Source of the DNA: JAIBBV01 sp044347745
GTDB taxonomy: Bacteria > Bdellovibrionota_C > UBA2361 > JAFLCA01
Length of the DNA: 64,000 nucleotides
Reading direction: 5' to 3'
Assembly: GCA_044347745.1 (NCBI GenBank)
Contig: JBIKUD010000002.1
Coordinates: forward strand, 1-64,000
Part shown: positions 53,338 to 61,720 of the stretch, in pieces
Layout of the letters: the number at the start of each line of letters is the position of its first letter
How positions within the stretch are numbered: the stretch's first letter is position 1
Position numbers and translations under genes: made by a program
The notes under the pieces: model-generated
Databases searched by the model: none
Told to the model about the DNA's origin: nothing
Seen by the model: only the letters and a program-made list of their open reading frames with translations

Positions 53338-55071
53338 TTATCGGAGGTTTTTTTGCTGCTCGAGGAAATCCCCCAAACTAAGCGGAATACCAATTGCCTT
53401 CCCCAACTCCTTCCTCGCAAGCCCGATTGGATCACTGAGCTGATAGGCTGCTGCCAATAAATCCATAAATCCCACCTCTTTTTCCATGACAATGCCAGGC
53501 CTTGACGGTGCAACCCGTGGGGCTTCGCCCTTTTGATACTGTTCACGCTTCTGCTCTATGGGAGCCTTGGTGGGACAAAGCACCTTCCACAATGACGCTG
53601 GCCAAACCGATTTATCCCCCACTGTAATGGCCTGTCTACAAACCGCGAGGAAAATGGGCATTATATCACCATCAAAAAATGCCAAAGCCTCGGGAGCAGT
53701 AATTTGGGTATACTGGTTATGTGTGGGGTTTTCTGCACCTGCCTTTACAACAACTAAATTTACTTTCCAGCCGTCCACACCATATCCGCTTGCAGTTTTC
53801 TCAAACGAGATACTATCTCCCGACTGAATAATGCGAAGCATAGTGCTATCTGGAAGTGCAACAAACACAGGAATTGATTTTTTAGGAGGATGCCTCTGCA
53901 CCGTAGGGCCGTAGGTAACCAAACGCGGCTCTGCGAGGGATTCCTGCAAAGCAGATTCGTCAACCTGAATTAAGGGCAAAAGCCTAGAAAGAATAAATTC
54001 AGCATGTAAACTTTGAGGAAATCGGTCTTCTTGCGCCCGTACACTCATTTTTAGAAACTCAACATTATTTCGTACATAAGCAATTGCCTCCAAATAGGAA
54101 ATCTCACCATATACATGCGCCTTCGAATAATCAGACCCACCTCCCAATTCAACGCCCTTAAAACCAATTCCGCCTTCTCGTCCATACTCAGCGTACCCTG
54201 ATGATGTTTTGAAACAATGAAGCTCTCCGTCTCTGGCGTGAAACATCAGCAAATTATTGTCATCTAGGCGCACAAAAGCTGGAGTGCACTTACGTACATC
54301 TCGAAATTGCAGCTCTTTCTCTCGCGCCATTTCGCGCTCAGCAGATGCAATTTGAGCAGCTCTTTGAAGCTCTGCCTCTTTTCGCGCTGCCTCCTCCAAT
54401 CGGGCCTTTTCGGCCGCCAATTCCTGATCTTGCTTAAGTCTTTCAAGATGACTTGGAGGAAGATTCCAAGCTGTATCGAGACGAATGCTTCCTTTGTAGG
54501 GTTCTTTACTCACACTGAATAGTGCAGCCTCAATTTCTGGCAGGCCCGCTAGTTTTTCGATCTTTAGAAGATTTGCTAATGAACTTAAGTTTTTGTACAG
54601 AAGCTTCCCCTCATAGAAACTCGCACTATATCCAGCATTGTCGTTTGGTATTTTCTGTGATTTTAAAGCACCGCTAAAATCTCCAAGCTCCGAGTACAAT
54701 TTACCAGCGCCCACAGCTTGTTCAGTGCTCAAAGCACCGGAGCCAATTCCAACTTGAAGAGCCTCATCAAACAGCTGGGTAAAATCTTTGATTTTTGAGA
54801 GGAGATAATCACTCTGAGGCTTGGCTAATCTTCCAAGGAGTCCTGGCTCCAAACTTTCGCCTATTAAACTAGTAAGCAAAACTGGTACAAAACCACTCAG
54901 CGCCCTCTCAAATTTTTGCATCGCTTCTTTCCGCGCTGTTTCTGTTTGAGTTATTGAGGAAACTGGTACGGGTGTCTTTTGCGCATCAGGCACTGTTGCG
55001 CAAGCACCGAAACCAAACATAAGCCCCAATGCTAACGTTGCTCCCGATTTATCCGCCTGTGTTGTGTGCAT
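53338..55071 (-). CDS. Large putative lipoprotein, 577 aa
   Basis: An N-terminal hydrophobic stretch ends in GFGAC, a plausible lipobox. A long charged coiled-coil (about residues 205-260, rich in Glu, Ala, Lys and Arg) separates an N-terminal helical part from a C-terminal globular region. No domain recognised. The region upstream, 55072-55425, has no gene but contains a GCAGATCTGC palindrome and GTGCC/GGGCAC arms near 55110-55135. Confidence 0.7.
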   Translation of the reverse strand: MHTTQADKSGATLALGLMFGFGACATVPDAQKTPVPVSSITQTETARKEAMQKFERALSGFVPVLLTSLIGESLEPGLLGRLAKPQSDYLLSKIKDFTQLFDEALQVGIGSGALSTEQAVGAGKLYSELGDFSGALKSQKIPNDNAGYSASFYEGKLLYKNLSSLANLLKIEKLAGLPEIEAALFSVSKEPYKGSIRLDTAWNLPPSHLERLKQDQELAAEKARLEEAARKEAELQRAAQIASAEREMAREKELQFRDVRKCTPAFVRLDDNNLLMFHARDGELHCFKTSSGYAEYGREGGIGFKGVELGGGSDYSKAHVYGEISYLEAIAYVRNNVEFLKMSVRAQEDRFPQSLHAEFILSRLLPLIQVDESALQESLAEPRLVTYGPTVQRHPPKKSIPVFVALPDSTMLRIIQSGDSISFEKTASGYGVDGWKVNLVVVKAGAENPTHNQYTQITAPEALAFFDGDIMPIFLAVCRQAITVGDKSVWPASLWKVLCPTKAPIEQKREQYQKGEAPRVAPSRPGIVMEKEVGFMDLLAAAYQLSDPIGLARKELGKAIGIPLSLGDFLEQQKNLR

Positions 55072-55425
55072 ACATTTCCACCATCAATAAAGAGAATTCA
55101 AACCTAGTGCCGTTTTTGCAGATCTGCTGGGCACAACGCGAGCAGAATTTTTATTTTCCCTAGCTTTTACTCAAATGAGATAGCTATTTTAAACTTTTGG
55201 GTAAAAAGTGAGTCGATAATCCGCAACTGGACAGCACGAGGAACTGAGGTTCATCGTTAATCTGAAAGATGTGGGTGGGGCACCAAGCCTAATAGATCTG
55301 CCTAGCGCTGTATCTGCCGCCTAGTCAGTTCAATAGATCCTCGACTTACGTTTCAAGCACAGCAGCGGTGCGATTATAAGCACGTACACAACAAGAACCG
55401 TAGAGGCTTGCTTCTCAAATATCTT

Positions 55426-55443
55426 TATCGTATTTTTACGATA
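55426..55443. promoter_or_regulatory. ArsR operator
   Basis: TATCGTA-TTTT-TACGATA, a perfect 7-4-7 palindrome, 11 bp before the arsR start codon, as expected for an ArsR/SmtB-type operator. Confidence 0.8.
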
Positions 55444-55454
55444 TATATAATTAT

Positions 55455-55793
55455 ATGGCAGCAGCAAAACCAAACAAGTTTGATCCCCAGGTGGCGTCCC
55501 TTGCGCGCTACGCTAAAGCTCTCGCCCACCCCGCGCGCATTGCGATTTTACAGACACTTGCCGAAAGAAATACTTGCATCTGCGGCGAAATAGTCGAAGT
55601 GCTGCCTCTTGCCCAATCTACTGTTTCACAGCATTTAAAAGAATTAAAAGCGGCTAATTTAATTCGCGGTGAAATCGAAGGGACCAGCAGCTGTTATTGT
55701 ATCAATCCCGAAGCGTTTAAAGATTTAGAAAAGCTTCTGGGCCCGCTTCTTAAAAAGTGCCGCGCAAAATTGAATAATAAAAGGTGTTGTTAG
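55455..55793 (+). CDS. arsR: ArsR-type arsenic-responsive repressor
   Basis: 112 residues with winged-helix DNA recognition (AQSTVSQHLKELKAANLI) and vicinal cysteines in NTCICGEI, plus C-terminal cysteines (KKCRAK, KRCC) that can complete an As(III) site. It heads the ars operon and its operator is visible upstream. Its TAG stop is the first TAG of repeat copy 2. Confidence 0.92.
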   Translation: MAAAKPNKFDPQVASLARYAKALAHPARIAILQTLAERNTCICGEIVEVLPLAQSTVSQHLKELKAANLIRGEIEGTSSCYCINPEAFKDLEKLLGPLLKKCRAKLNNKRCC

Positions 55794-55986
55794 AAGCCAT
55801 GATTAGAGCCCACTCAGTAATTCGTAAAATTGAGATGGCTTCTAGGCGCGCCAAGGATGGCGTGCTCGGCGACCGAGCATGCGAGGAAGCCGGTGCGACG
55901 CAAGGACGGGGCCTTTATGGGGTCCCCGTCCGAGCTTGGAGCACTCTCATAAATGCCACGGATGGCATTTATGAGATGATTTCTAG
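55790..55986 (+). repeat. Structured repeat, copy 2 (best preserved) inside the ars operon
   Basis: Hairpin 1 TAGAAGCCAT...ATGGCTTCTA (55791-55844), hairpin 2 GCGCGCCA-AGGA-TGGCGTGC (55846-55865), GGACGGGG...CCCCGTCC, a GTGCTC...GAGCAC closing pair, and hairpin 3 TCTCATAAATGCCA-CGGA-TGGCATTTATGAGA (55945-55976, 14 bp perfect). Ends with CTAGGAG, which supplies the arsM ribosome site. TGAGATG...TTCTAG occurs directly repeated at 55831 and 55972. Confidence 0.9.
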
Positions 55987-55995
55987 GAGTATACG

Positions 55996-56814
55996 ATGAA
56001 AAATGCTGATGAAATTAAAGCTTCTGTTCGCGAGAAATATGCTGAAATAGCAAAAAAATCGCTGAACCAATTACAAAACACCACCTGCTGCGGAACTCAA
56101 TGCTGCGAAGCACCGCATGACTTCACTGCTTTTAACGATGATTATACAAAGCTGCCTGGCTACAACAAAGACGCGGACCTGATGCTGGGCTGCGGAGTGC
56201 CCACCGAAGTGGCTGCGATTAAAGAGGGCGATACGGTGCTTGACCTTGGCTCTGGTGCTGGCAATGACGCCTTTGTTGCTCGCGCTTTAGTTGGGGCTAG
56301 GGGCAAAGTAATTGGGCTCGATATGACTGAGCCTATGATTGAGAAGGCTCGCCAAAATGCAGCTAAACTTGGCCTAAATAATGTAGAATTTCGTTTAGGC
56401 GAAATTGAGAAAATGCCCATAGAGGACAATTCAATCGACGTTGTTATTAGTAATTGCGTGTTAAACTTGGTGCCAGATAAAAAAGCAGCTTTTCGCGAAA
56501 TGTTTCGAGTGCTTAAACCCAAAGCTCATTTTTCTGTCTCTGATATTGTCCTTGGAGCCGTCCTTCCTGCAGGTCTTCAAAAAGATGCTGAGATGTACGC
56601 AGGCTGTGTGTCAGGTGCAATTCTAAAATCTGAGTACCTAGAACTTATTCAGCAGAGCGGTTTTAAAAACATCCAAGTAAAAATTGAAAAACCTATCACT
56701 TTGCCCCAAGAGGTGCTGCTAAAATACCTAAGCCCTGAAGAAGCTCGGCAGTTTGAAACAAATGGTAATGCACTTCAAAGTATAACCGTATATGCCGAAA
56801 AGCCCTCGCGTTAA
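55996..56814 (+). CDS. arsM: Arsenite S-adenosylmethionine methyltransferase
   Basis: 272 residues: SAM-binding motif VLDLGSGAGND, ARxxxP-type core and the three conserved arsenic-binding cysteines, C66 (LGCGVPT), C154 (ISNCVLNL) and C204 (YAGCVSGA). Additional N-terminal cysteines (C31, C32, C36, C37) may also bind As(III). It methylates As(III) to volatile or less toxic forms. Ribosome site AGGAG comes from repeat copy 2. Confidence 0.95.
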   Translation: MKNADEIKASVREKYAEIAKKSLNQLQNTTCCGTQCCEAPHDFTAFNDDYTKLPGYNKDADLMLGCGVPTEVAAIKEGDTVLDLGSGAGNDAFVARALVGARGKVIGLDMTEPMIEKARQNAAKLGLNNVEFRLGEIEKMPIEDNSIDVVISNCVLNLVPDKKAAFREMFRVLKPKAHFSVSDIVLGAVLPAGLQKDAEMYAGCVSGAILKSEYLELIQQSGFKNIQVKIEKPITLPQEVLLKYLSPEEARQFETNGNALQSITVYAEKPSR

Positions 56815-56815
56815 C

Positions 56816-57253
56816 ATGAAAGCAAAAGTATTGTTCTTGTGCACAGGCAATTCATGCCGCAGCCAAATGGCCGAAGGCTGGGCGAAGGCTCTACTTCCCG
56901 AGTTAGTTGATGCTTACTCAGCCGGCACTAAGCCCCAGGGGTTAAACCCCCTGGCTACTTCTGTCATGGCGGAAGCTGGAGTAGACATTTCTCGGCATAC
57001 TTCAAAACACCTAGACTCTCTTGGCCACATCAAATTTGATCTCGTTATTACTGTTTGTGATAACGCGGCTACATCCTGCCCAACTCCACCGCAGGGCACC
57101 AAAGTTGTGCACGCCCCCTTTGCGGATCCGCCAGCTTTGGCACAAACAAAAAAAACCGAGGCAGCAGCGCTAGATTGTTATCGCCAAGTACGCGACCAAA
57201 TTAAAGAGTATGTCGCAAATGCCCTGCTTGCCTATTTACCCAATCAGCACTAG
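56816..57253 (+). CDS. arsC: Arsenate reductase, LMW-phosphatase type (thioredoxin-coupled)
   Basis: 145 residues with the P-loop CTGNSCRS (C9, R15) and the redox pair C81 and C88 (VCDNAATSCP). This catalytic trio defines the thioredoxin-dependent ArsC of the low-molecular-weight phosphatase fold. It reduces arsenate to arsenite. The ATG at 56816 follows the arsM stop by one base; the longer start at 56792 lies within arsM. Confidence 0.95.
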   Translation: MKAKVLFLCTGNSCRSQMAEGWAKALLPELVDAYSAGTKPQGLNPLATSVMAEAGVDISRHTSKHLDSLGHIKFDLVITVCDNAATSCPTPPQGTKVVHAPFADPPALAQTKKTEAAALDCYRQVRDQIKEYVANALLAYLPNQH

Positions 57254-57264
57254 GAAAGGCCCCC

Positions 57265-58350
57265 ATGTCTTCGCAATATTCAGCGCCTACTTCTCTATGC
57301 TGCCGTCCGTCACTTTCCTTCCTCGACCGTTATTTAACGCTTTGGATATTTTTGGCCATGGCGATTGGGGTTTTTGTTGGGCACAGTTTCCCAAGACTAG
57401 CGGGCAGCATTTCAAGCTTTTCTGTGGGCACTACCTCCATTCCGATTGCTCTGGGGCTAATTTTAATGATGTATCCGCCTCTTGCGAAGGTGAAGTACGA
57501 AGAGCTTCCTAAAGTTTTTCGAAACTGGAAGATGCTGTTTCTCTCCCTTATTCAGAATTGGGTCATAGGACCAATATTGATGTTTGTGCTTGCGCTAAGT
57601 CTACTGGGCGACAAGCCAGAGTACGCTATCGGGCTCATTATGATTGGGCTAGCTCGCTGTATAGCCATGGTCATTGTGTGGAATGACTTAGCCCGCGGAG
57701 ATGCTGAATATGCGGCAGGGCTTGTAGCCCTAAATTCAATTTTCCAAGTTTTTTGTTACCCCCTCTATGCCTGGGTCTTTATTGCATGGTTACCAACCGC
57801 TCTCGGCTTCAACTTTGGTGCGGTAGATTTATCGGGGATAACAATTCGAGCAATTGCTGAAAGTGTAGCTGTGTATTTAGGCATACCGTTTGTGGCTGGT
57901 ATAGTTACCCGCATTTTTCTCATTAAACGCAAAGGCCGCGGTTGGTATGAGGGAACATTTGTACCCAAAATCAGCCCCATCACTCTCATTGCCTTATTGT
58001 TTACCATAGTGCTGATGTTTTCGCTTAAAGGCGAGTATATTGTAGCCCTGCCCTTTGATGTGCTGCGAATAGCCCTGCCGCTCGTCATCTACTTTGTGCT
58101 TATGTTTTTTATCTCTTTTTATCTTGGCCACCGACTGGGGGCTGATTACTCAAAAACTGCGACACTGTCATTTACGGCAGCCGGGAATAATTTTGAACTG
58201 GCGATAGCCGTGGCTGTTGGCATATTTGGACTTAACTCTGGAGCAGCTTTTGCGGCTGTTATAGGTCCATTAATTGAGGTTCCAGCCTTAATTGCACTGG
58301 TTAATGTTTCGCTCTACTTTAAGCGCAGATATTTTTCTGAATCACTTTAA
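57265..58350 (+). CDS. acr3: Arsenite efflux permease Acr3
   Basis: 361 residues, about 10 membrane helices, with the essential Cys in GLARCIAMVIVWND and Glu in GPLIEVPALI. Acr3 exports As(III) using the proton motive force. Last gene of the ars operon; starts after AGGAAAGG. Confidence 0.95.
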   Translation: MSSQYSAPTSLCCRPSLSFLDRYLTLWIFLAMAIGVFVGHSFPRLAGSISSFSVGTTSIPIALGLILMMYPPLAKVKYEELPKVFRNWKMLFLSLIQNWVIGPILMFVLALSLLGDKPEYAIGLIMIGLARCIAMVIVWNDLARGDAEYAAGLVALNSIFQVFCYPLYAWVFIAWLPTALGFNFGAVDLSGITIRAIAESVAVYLGIPFVAGIVTRIFLIKRKGRGWYEGTFVPKISPITLIALLFTIVLMFSLKGEYIVALPFDVLRIALPLVIYFVLMFFISFYLGHRLGADYSKTATLSFTAAGNNFELAIAVAVGIFGLNSGAAFAAVIGPLIEVPALIALVNVSLYFKRRYFSESL

Positions 58351-58358
58351 GCCATGAA

Positions 58359-58661
58359 CTAAACGTATTTCTCGCCCCGCAGCACCGAAGCATCTACAAC
58401 CCAGCAAACAACGGCATAATTCTGGAAGTAGCGCGCGGAAACGAGCTCCATAATTTTATCAGCAACCGCAGCACTTACGAGCGTCTCAATACGCACGTTC
58501 TGCCCAGGAATTTCTCCCGTACGCGTACCTCTAGAGCCCTCACCAGCCGATGCAACAGCCGTGTAACCCCGAGCACCAGCCTCTTTGATAGTTGCAACAA
58601 CTTGAGCCTCAAGCACCGACTCAATAACTAAGGTGACTAGCTTTAAGGTTGTTAGTTTCAT
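58359..58661 (-). CDS. sbtB: PII-like protein SbtB
   Basis: 100 residues of PII-like ferredoxin-like fold with the T-loop GEGSRGTRTGEIPGQNVRIE. SbtB proteins bind adenylate nucleotides, including cAMP, and inhibit the bicarbonate transporter SbtA. ATG 58661 follows GGAGGTGATT, an almost perfect ribosome site; the gene is 13 bp downstream of sbtA. Confidence 0.9.
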   Translation of the reverse strand: MKLTTLKLVTLVIESVLEAQVVATIKEAGARGYTAVASAGEGSRGTRTGEIPGQNVRIETLVSAAVADKIMELVSARYFQNYAVVCWVVDASVLRGEKYV

Positions 58662-58674
58662 AATCACCTCCAAA

Positions 58675-59664
58675 TCAATTCACAAAATATTTTGAGATCT
58701 CAAAATAAAGTGGAATACCAAGAACCACATTAAAGGGAAATGTAATTGCGAGCGCTGCGGTAAGATAATAAGCAGGGTTTGCATCCGGCAAGGTAATTCG
58801 TACGGCTGGAGGAGCTGCTATGTACGAGGCACTTGCCGCCATAGCTGCCAGCACCGTGCAGCCGCCTACGGACAGGCCAGCCCAGGAACCAAGTACTATC
58901 GCCAAGCTTCCATGTAAAACAGGAACAAGCGTTCCAAATCCCACCAAAAAGAGTCCAGCTTTTTTGAGATCGCCCATACGAGCGCCCGTAACCAGACCCA
59001 TTTCCAACAAAAACAAACACAAGAGCCCCCGAAACACAGCTCCCTTTGGGTCATAAAAAGGAGCGACCATCTCCCAATTTTTTTGTCCAATAAAATACCC
59101 AATCACAAGCCCGCCCACCAAAAGCACCATGGTGCGACCCACAAGCACTTCGTGCAGAGCCTTTTTTAGCCCCTGACCACCACCGCTTGCTCCCATTACG
59201 CCAAGAGCCAAAGCAATTTGCAGTCCTGGTGCCTCAAGCAGTGCCAGCAAAGACGCCATAAAACCTTCCAGCGCTGGAATTGTCGGGTCCTTTGAAGCTA
59301 CCTCCAATACAAACGACTGTGCGGCAATAAAGGTGACCGCTGAAACCGAACCATAATGCGCGGCGATCGCTGCCGAGTCAGCCGAAGAAAATTTCCCCAG
59401 TCGACGTAAAATTAAGAATGACGAGACAGGGGTAACACACCCGATAAAAAGTGTTACAAGCACCGGTAGCGCAATCGTTTCCCAGGGCGCCTTGGCAAGC
59501 TCAACTCCTCCCTTTAACCCCAGCGCCAAAAGCAAATAAATTGAAATACCCATGTACACATCACGAGGCAGGGCAAAATCGCTGCGCAGAAGTTTTGCCA
59601 AAATGCCAAGTAAAAAACATAACGTGATGGGACTAACGAGATTGAGATAAAGGATGTCATTCAT
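58675..59664 (-). CDS. sbtA: Sodium-dependent bicarbonate transporter SbtA
   Basis: 329 residues, ~10 membrane helices, with family motifs AASASYIAAPPAVRI, PDANPAYYLTAALAITFPFN and an inverted repeat at HYGSVSAVTF. Best known from cyanobacteria, where it supplies bicarbonate to carboxysomes. There is no carboxysome or RuBisCO gene here. It pairs with sbtB and is divergent from a small regulator. Confidence 0.92.
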   Translation of the reverse strand: MNDILYLNLVSPITLCFLLGILAKLLRSDFALPRDVYMGISIYLLLALGLKGGVELAKAPWETIALPVLVTLFIGCVTPVSSFLILRRLGKFSSADSAAIAAHYGSVSAVTFIAAQSFVLEVASKDPTIPALEGFMASLLALLEAPGLQIALALGVMGASGGGQGLKKALHEVLVGRTMVLLVGGLVIGYFIGQKNWEMVAPFYDPKGAVFRGLLCLFLLEMGLVTGARMGDLKKAGLFLVGFGTLVPVLHGSLAIVLGSWAGLSVGGCTVLAAMAASASYIAAPPAVRITLPDANPAYYLTAALAITFPFNVVLGIPLYFEISKYFVN

Positions 59665-59670
59665 AGCGCA

Positions 59671-59700
59671 TTGACATATGACATTTATTTCATGTATTGT
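59671..59700 (+). promoter_or_regulatory. Sigma-70 promoter of the wHTH gene, in the sbtA control region
   Basis: TTGACA, 18 bp, TATTGT, giving a start about 8 nt before the ATG at 59715. The 50 bp intergenic region also contains the divergent sbtA start, and TGACAT/ATGTATTG arms that could form an operator. Confidence 0.6.
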
Positions 59701-59714
59701 CTAGCAGGTGTTAA

Positions 59715-60011
59715 ATGAAAAAATCTCGATCACAATCAGCCCCAGCCGCTCCCTGGACCTTTTTTACAAACCACAGCCATGTGCTTATTTGCCTCTACCG
59801 AGAGCCAGATTTGGCAGTTAAAGAGATTGCCTTGCGTGTCGGCATTACCGAACGCGCGGTGCTCCGCATTTTAGGCGATCTAGAGACTGAGGGTTACCTA
59901 AAACGCGAACGTGTTGGCCGCAATAATCGCTATAGCTTTCAACTTGATAAACCCCTGAGGCATCCAATTGAGGCGCACGCCAAGATTAAGGCGGTGATTA
60001 AGGCTCTGTGA
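59715..60011 (+). CDS. Small winged-helix regulator, divergent from sbtAB
   Basis: 98 residues with an HTH (KEIALRVGITERAVLRILGDLETEGYLKRERVGRNNRY, the wing being RVGRNNRY). MarR/ArsR-like architecture without cysteines. Being divergent from sbtA, it is the probable regulator of the bicarbonate transporter. The ligand is unknown. Confidence 0.8.
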   Translation: MKKSRSQSAPAAPWTFFTNHSHVLICLYREPDLAVKEIALRVGITERAVLRILGDLETEGYLKRERVGRNNRYSFQLDKPLRHPIEAHAKIKAVIKAL

Positions 60012-60043
60012 GTTTTTTCCACACTTCACCAAGTCTTTAATAG

Positions 60044-60247
60044 GCTAAGACTCTTATTACTGACCATGCCGTAGATATTAGGCCTTTTGGTCAAGTAGTT
60101 GGCAACAAACCAGTTTACGCTTTCGAAACACCCTGGGGCCGCCTTAGCGCAGACCAAGTATCTAATTCCAGAAAGGTGCAAACCAATATAAGCCTTGGCG
60201 CTTTGGAGCTACCTGTTCTTGTAGAACGCGATGACTGTGCTGATTAG
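60044..60247 (+). pseudogene. Possible gene remnant without start codon
   Basis: A 67-codon frame ends in TAG at 60245 and has coding-like sequence (GNKPVYAFETPWGRLSADQV, SRKVQTNISLGALELPVLVE) but no ATG, GTG or TTG near its beginning; stops TAA and TAG lie directly upstream. It may be the end of a truncated gene, possibly linked to the neighbouring hydrolase. Identity unknown. Confidence 0.35.
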
Positions 60248-60302
60248 ACCCAGATGTAAATCTGAGTAGCCTAAACCACTAGTTTGGCGCTAATCTGCCG
60301 GC

Positions 60303-61058
60303 ATGAAAAAACACCCTATAGAAGAAGAAGTTGCGATTCCTACTCCTGACAAAAAGATAATTTACGCCACCATTGGGCAACCGAAAGGAAAACCTAAAGG
60401 AATGATCGTGTTTGTGCATGGACTTGCATCCACAGCACTGTGGCCAACCATGCTTTTAGGAAGTTGGTATTTCCGTAATAAAGGCTACGCCTATTGCAGA
60501 GTGAACCTTTACGATTGGAGACCAAAGGCAAGAAGTTTAATGACCTCAGACCTGCTTCAACACGCTAAAGATACCGACACCGTGGTTGCATATTTAAAAC
60601 GGCGCAAATTTCGCAATATTTGCGCCGTAGGTCACTCGTTTGGGGGCTTAACTCTTCTGCAGGCTAAAACCTCAGCCCTCACTGCTGTTAGCTTTTGGGA
60701 TATGACCTCATTTATTTCATTTCCGCCAAAGTTTTGGTTTCGCAAAGACAAAAATACAGGGGCCACCTATACACGCGGCAGCTATGAATTATTAATGTCC
60801 AGACGCTACGTGAATGGCATTAAGAACTTTCCAGACGAGCTTGGCTTGATTTCAAAAATTAAAGTGCCCTGCCAAATTTGTTATGCCTCGGGCGAAGGCG
60901 CCATGCTGGTTGAAAGCAGCAGGCGTTATTATGCGCATTTATCTGCTGACAAAGAACTTGTTGCCATCCCCCACGCCAGCCACTCTTTTACAGAAGAAGG
61001 CATTGCCGAAAACCTTTTTAGTAAGACCGAAAAATGGTTTAGAAAATATTGCGCATAA
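60303..61058 (+). CDS. Alpha/beta hydrolase
   Basis: 251 residues, nucleophile elbow GHSFGG, catalytic His in PHASHSFTEEG, and the oxyanion region VFVHGLAS. No signal peptide. Substrate unknown. It starts 55 bp after the remnant described above. Confidence 0.85.
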   Translation: MKKHPIEEEVAIPTPDKKIIYATIGQPKGKPKGMIVFVHGLASTALWPTMLLGSWYFRNKGYAYCRVNLYDWRPKARSLMTSDLLQHAKDTDTVVAYLKRRKFRNICAVGHSFGGLTLLQAKTSALTAVSFWDMTSFISFPPKFWFRKDKNTGATYTRGSYELLMSRRYVNGIKNFPDELGLISKIKVPCQICYASGEGAMLVESSRRYYAHLSADKELVAIPHASHSFTEEGIAENLFSKTEKWFRKYCA

Positions 61059-61088
61059 ATACTTACGCGCATCGCCACCCAACGCAAC

Positions 61089-61643
61089 TTAAGTCTTACT
61101 GCGATGCTGAAGCCAATCTTCTTTTCTTAGCTCGTAGAGCTCTTTCTCCGTTAAAGTGGGGTCCACAAAAGTATCTGGAACCGTTCTAAGGAACTTGGCA
61201 CCAGTTTTTTCTTTTACTCGGCCCGAACGAGGGTTGCCCACTGCATTACTAAAAATTAATTTTTCAAATCCCAGTTCGTTAAAGGCGTAGTCCAGTATGG
61301 GGCGCACAGCTTCCGTCATATACCCGTTGCCCCAATACTTATGCCCCAACCAAAAGCCCCTATTATCAGGATTTGCTTCGCGCCATAGATCCACCACACC
61401 AATTAGTTCATCTGGCTTCTCTTTTAGCGTAATTGCCCACACCCATTTATCTTTGCCCTGATTCGGAAGCACCCGTGTGCGCAGGAATTCGAGCACACCT
61501 CCTTTGGGATAAGGCCACGGCACGACAGATGCAAGGGTACGTACTACGTTGTAGTCAACGAAGTATCTTTCGTAAGCTGCTGCATCTGATTCAACAAGCT
61601 CACGCAAAACTAAGCGAGGTGTGTAAAAGGTAGGGATTGGCAT
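61089..61643 (-). CDS. GNAT acetyltransferase (RimJ/RimL type)
   Basis: 184 residues: TPRLVLRELVESDA, acetyl-CoA site HKYWGNGYMTEAVRPILDYAF and NPRSGRVKEKTGAKFL. N-terminal or small-molecule acetylation is likely. It converges on the hydrolase, with 30 bp between stops. Confidence 0.9.
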   Translation of the reverse strand: MPIPTFYTPRLVLRELVESDAAAYERYFVDYNVVRTLASVVPWPYPKGGVLEFLRTRVLPNQGKDKWVWAITLKEKPDELIGVVDLWREANPDNRGFWLGHKYWGNGYMTEAVRPILDYAFNELGFEKLIFSNAVGNPRSGRVKEKTGAKFLRTVPDTFVDPTLTEKELYELRKEDWLQHRSKT

Positions 61644-61720
61644 CTAGGCATTATAGCTCAGTGAGGCTCAGAACTCATCTGCCCCATTTTTATGCCGACA
61701 AGTTGCATTACTTGCCTAGA

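Noticed and set aside
53274..53546. 90 aa minus frame at the end of the large lipoprotein
   Set aside because: A shadow of the 577 aa gene in another frame; it also runs through the terminator hairpin.
61700..61710. Half Fur box (CAAGTTGCA) between the acetyltransferase and the 414 aa gene
   Set aside because: Only one half-site is present, without the opposing TGCAAC arm.
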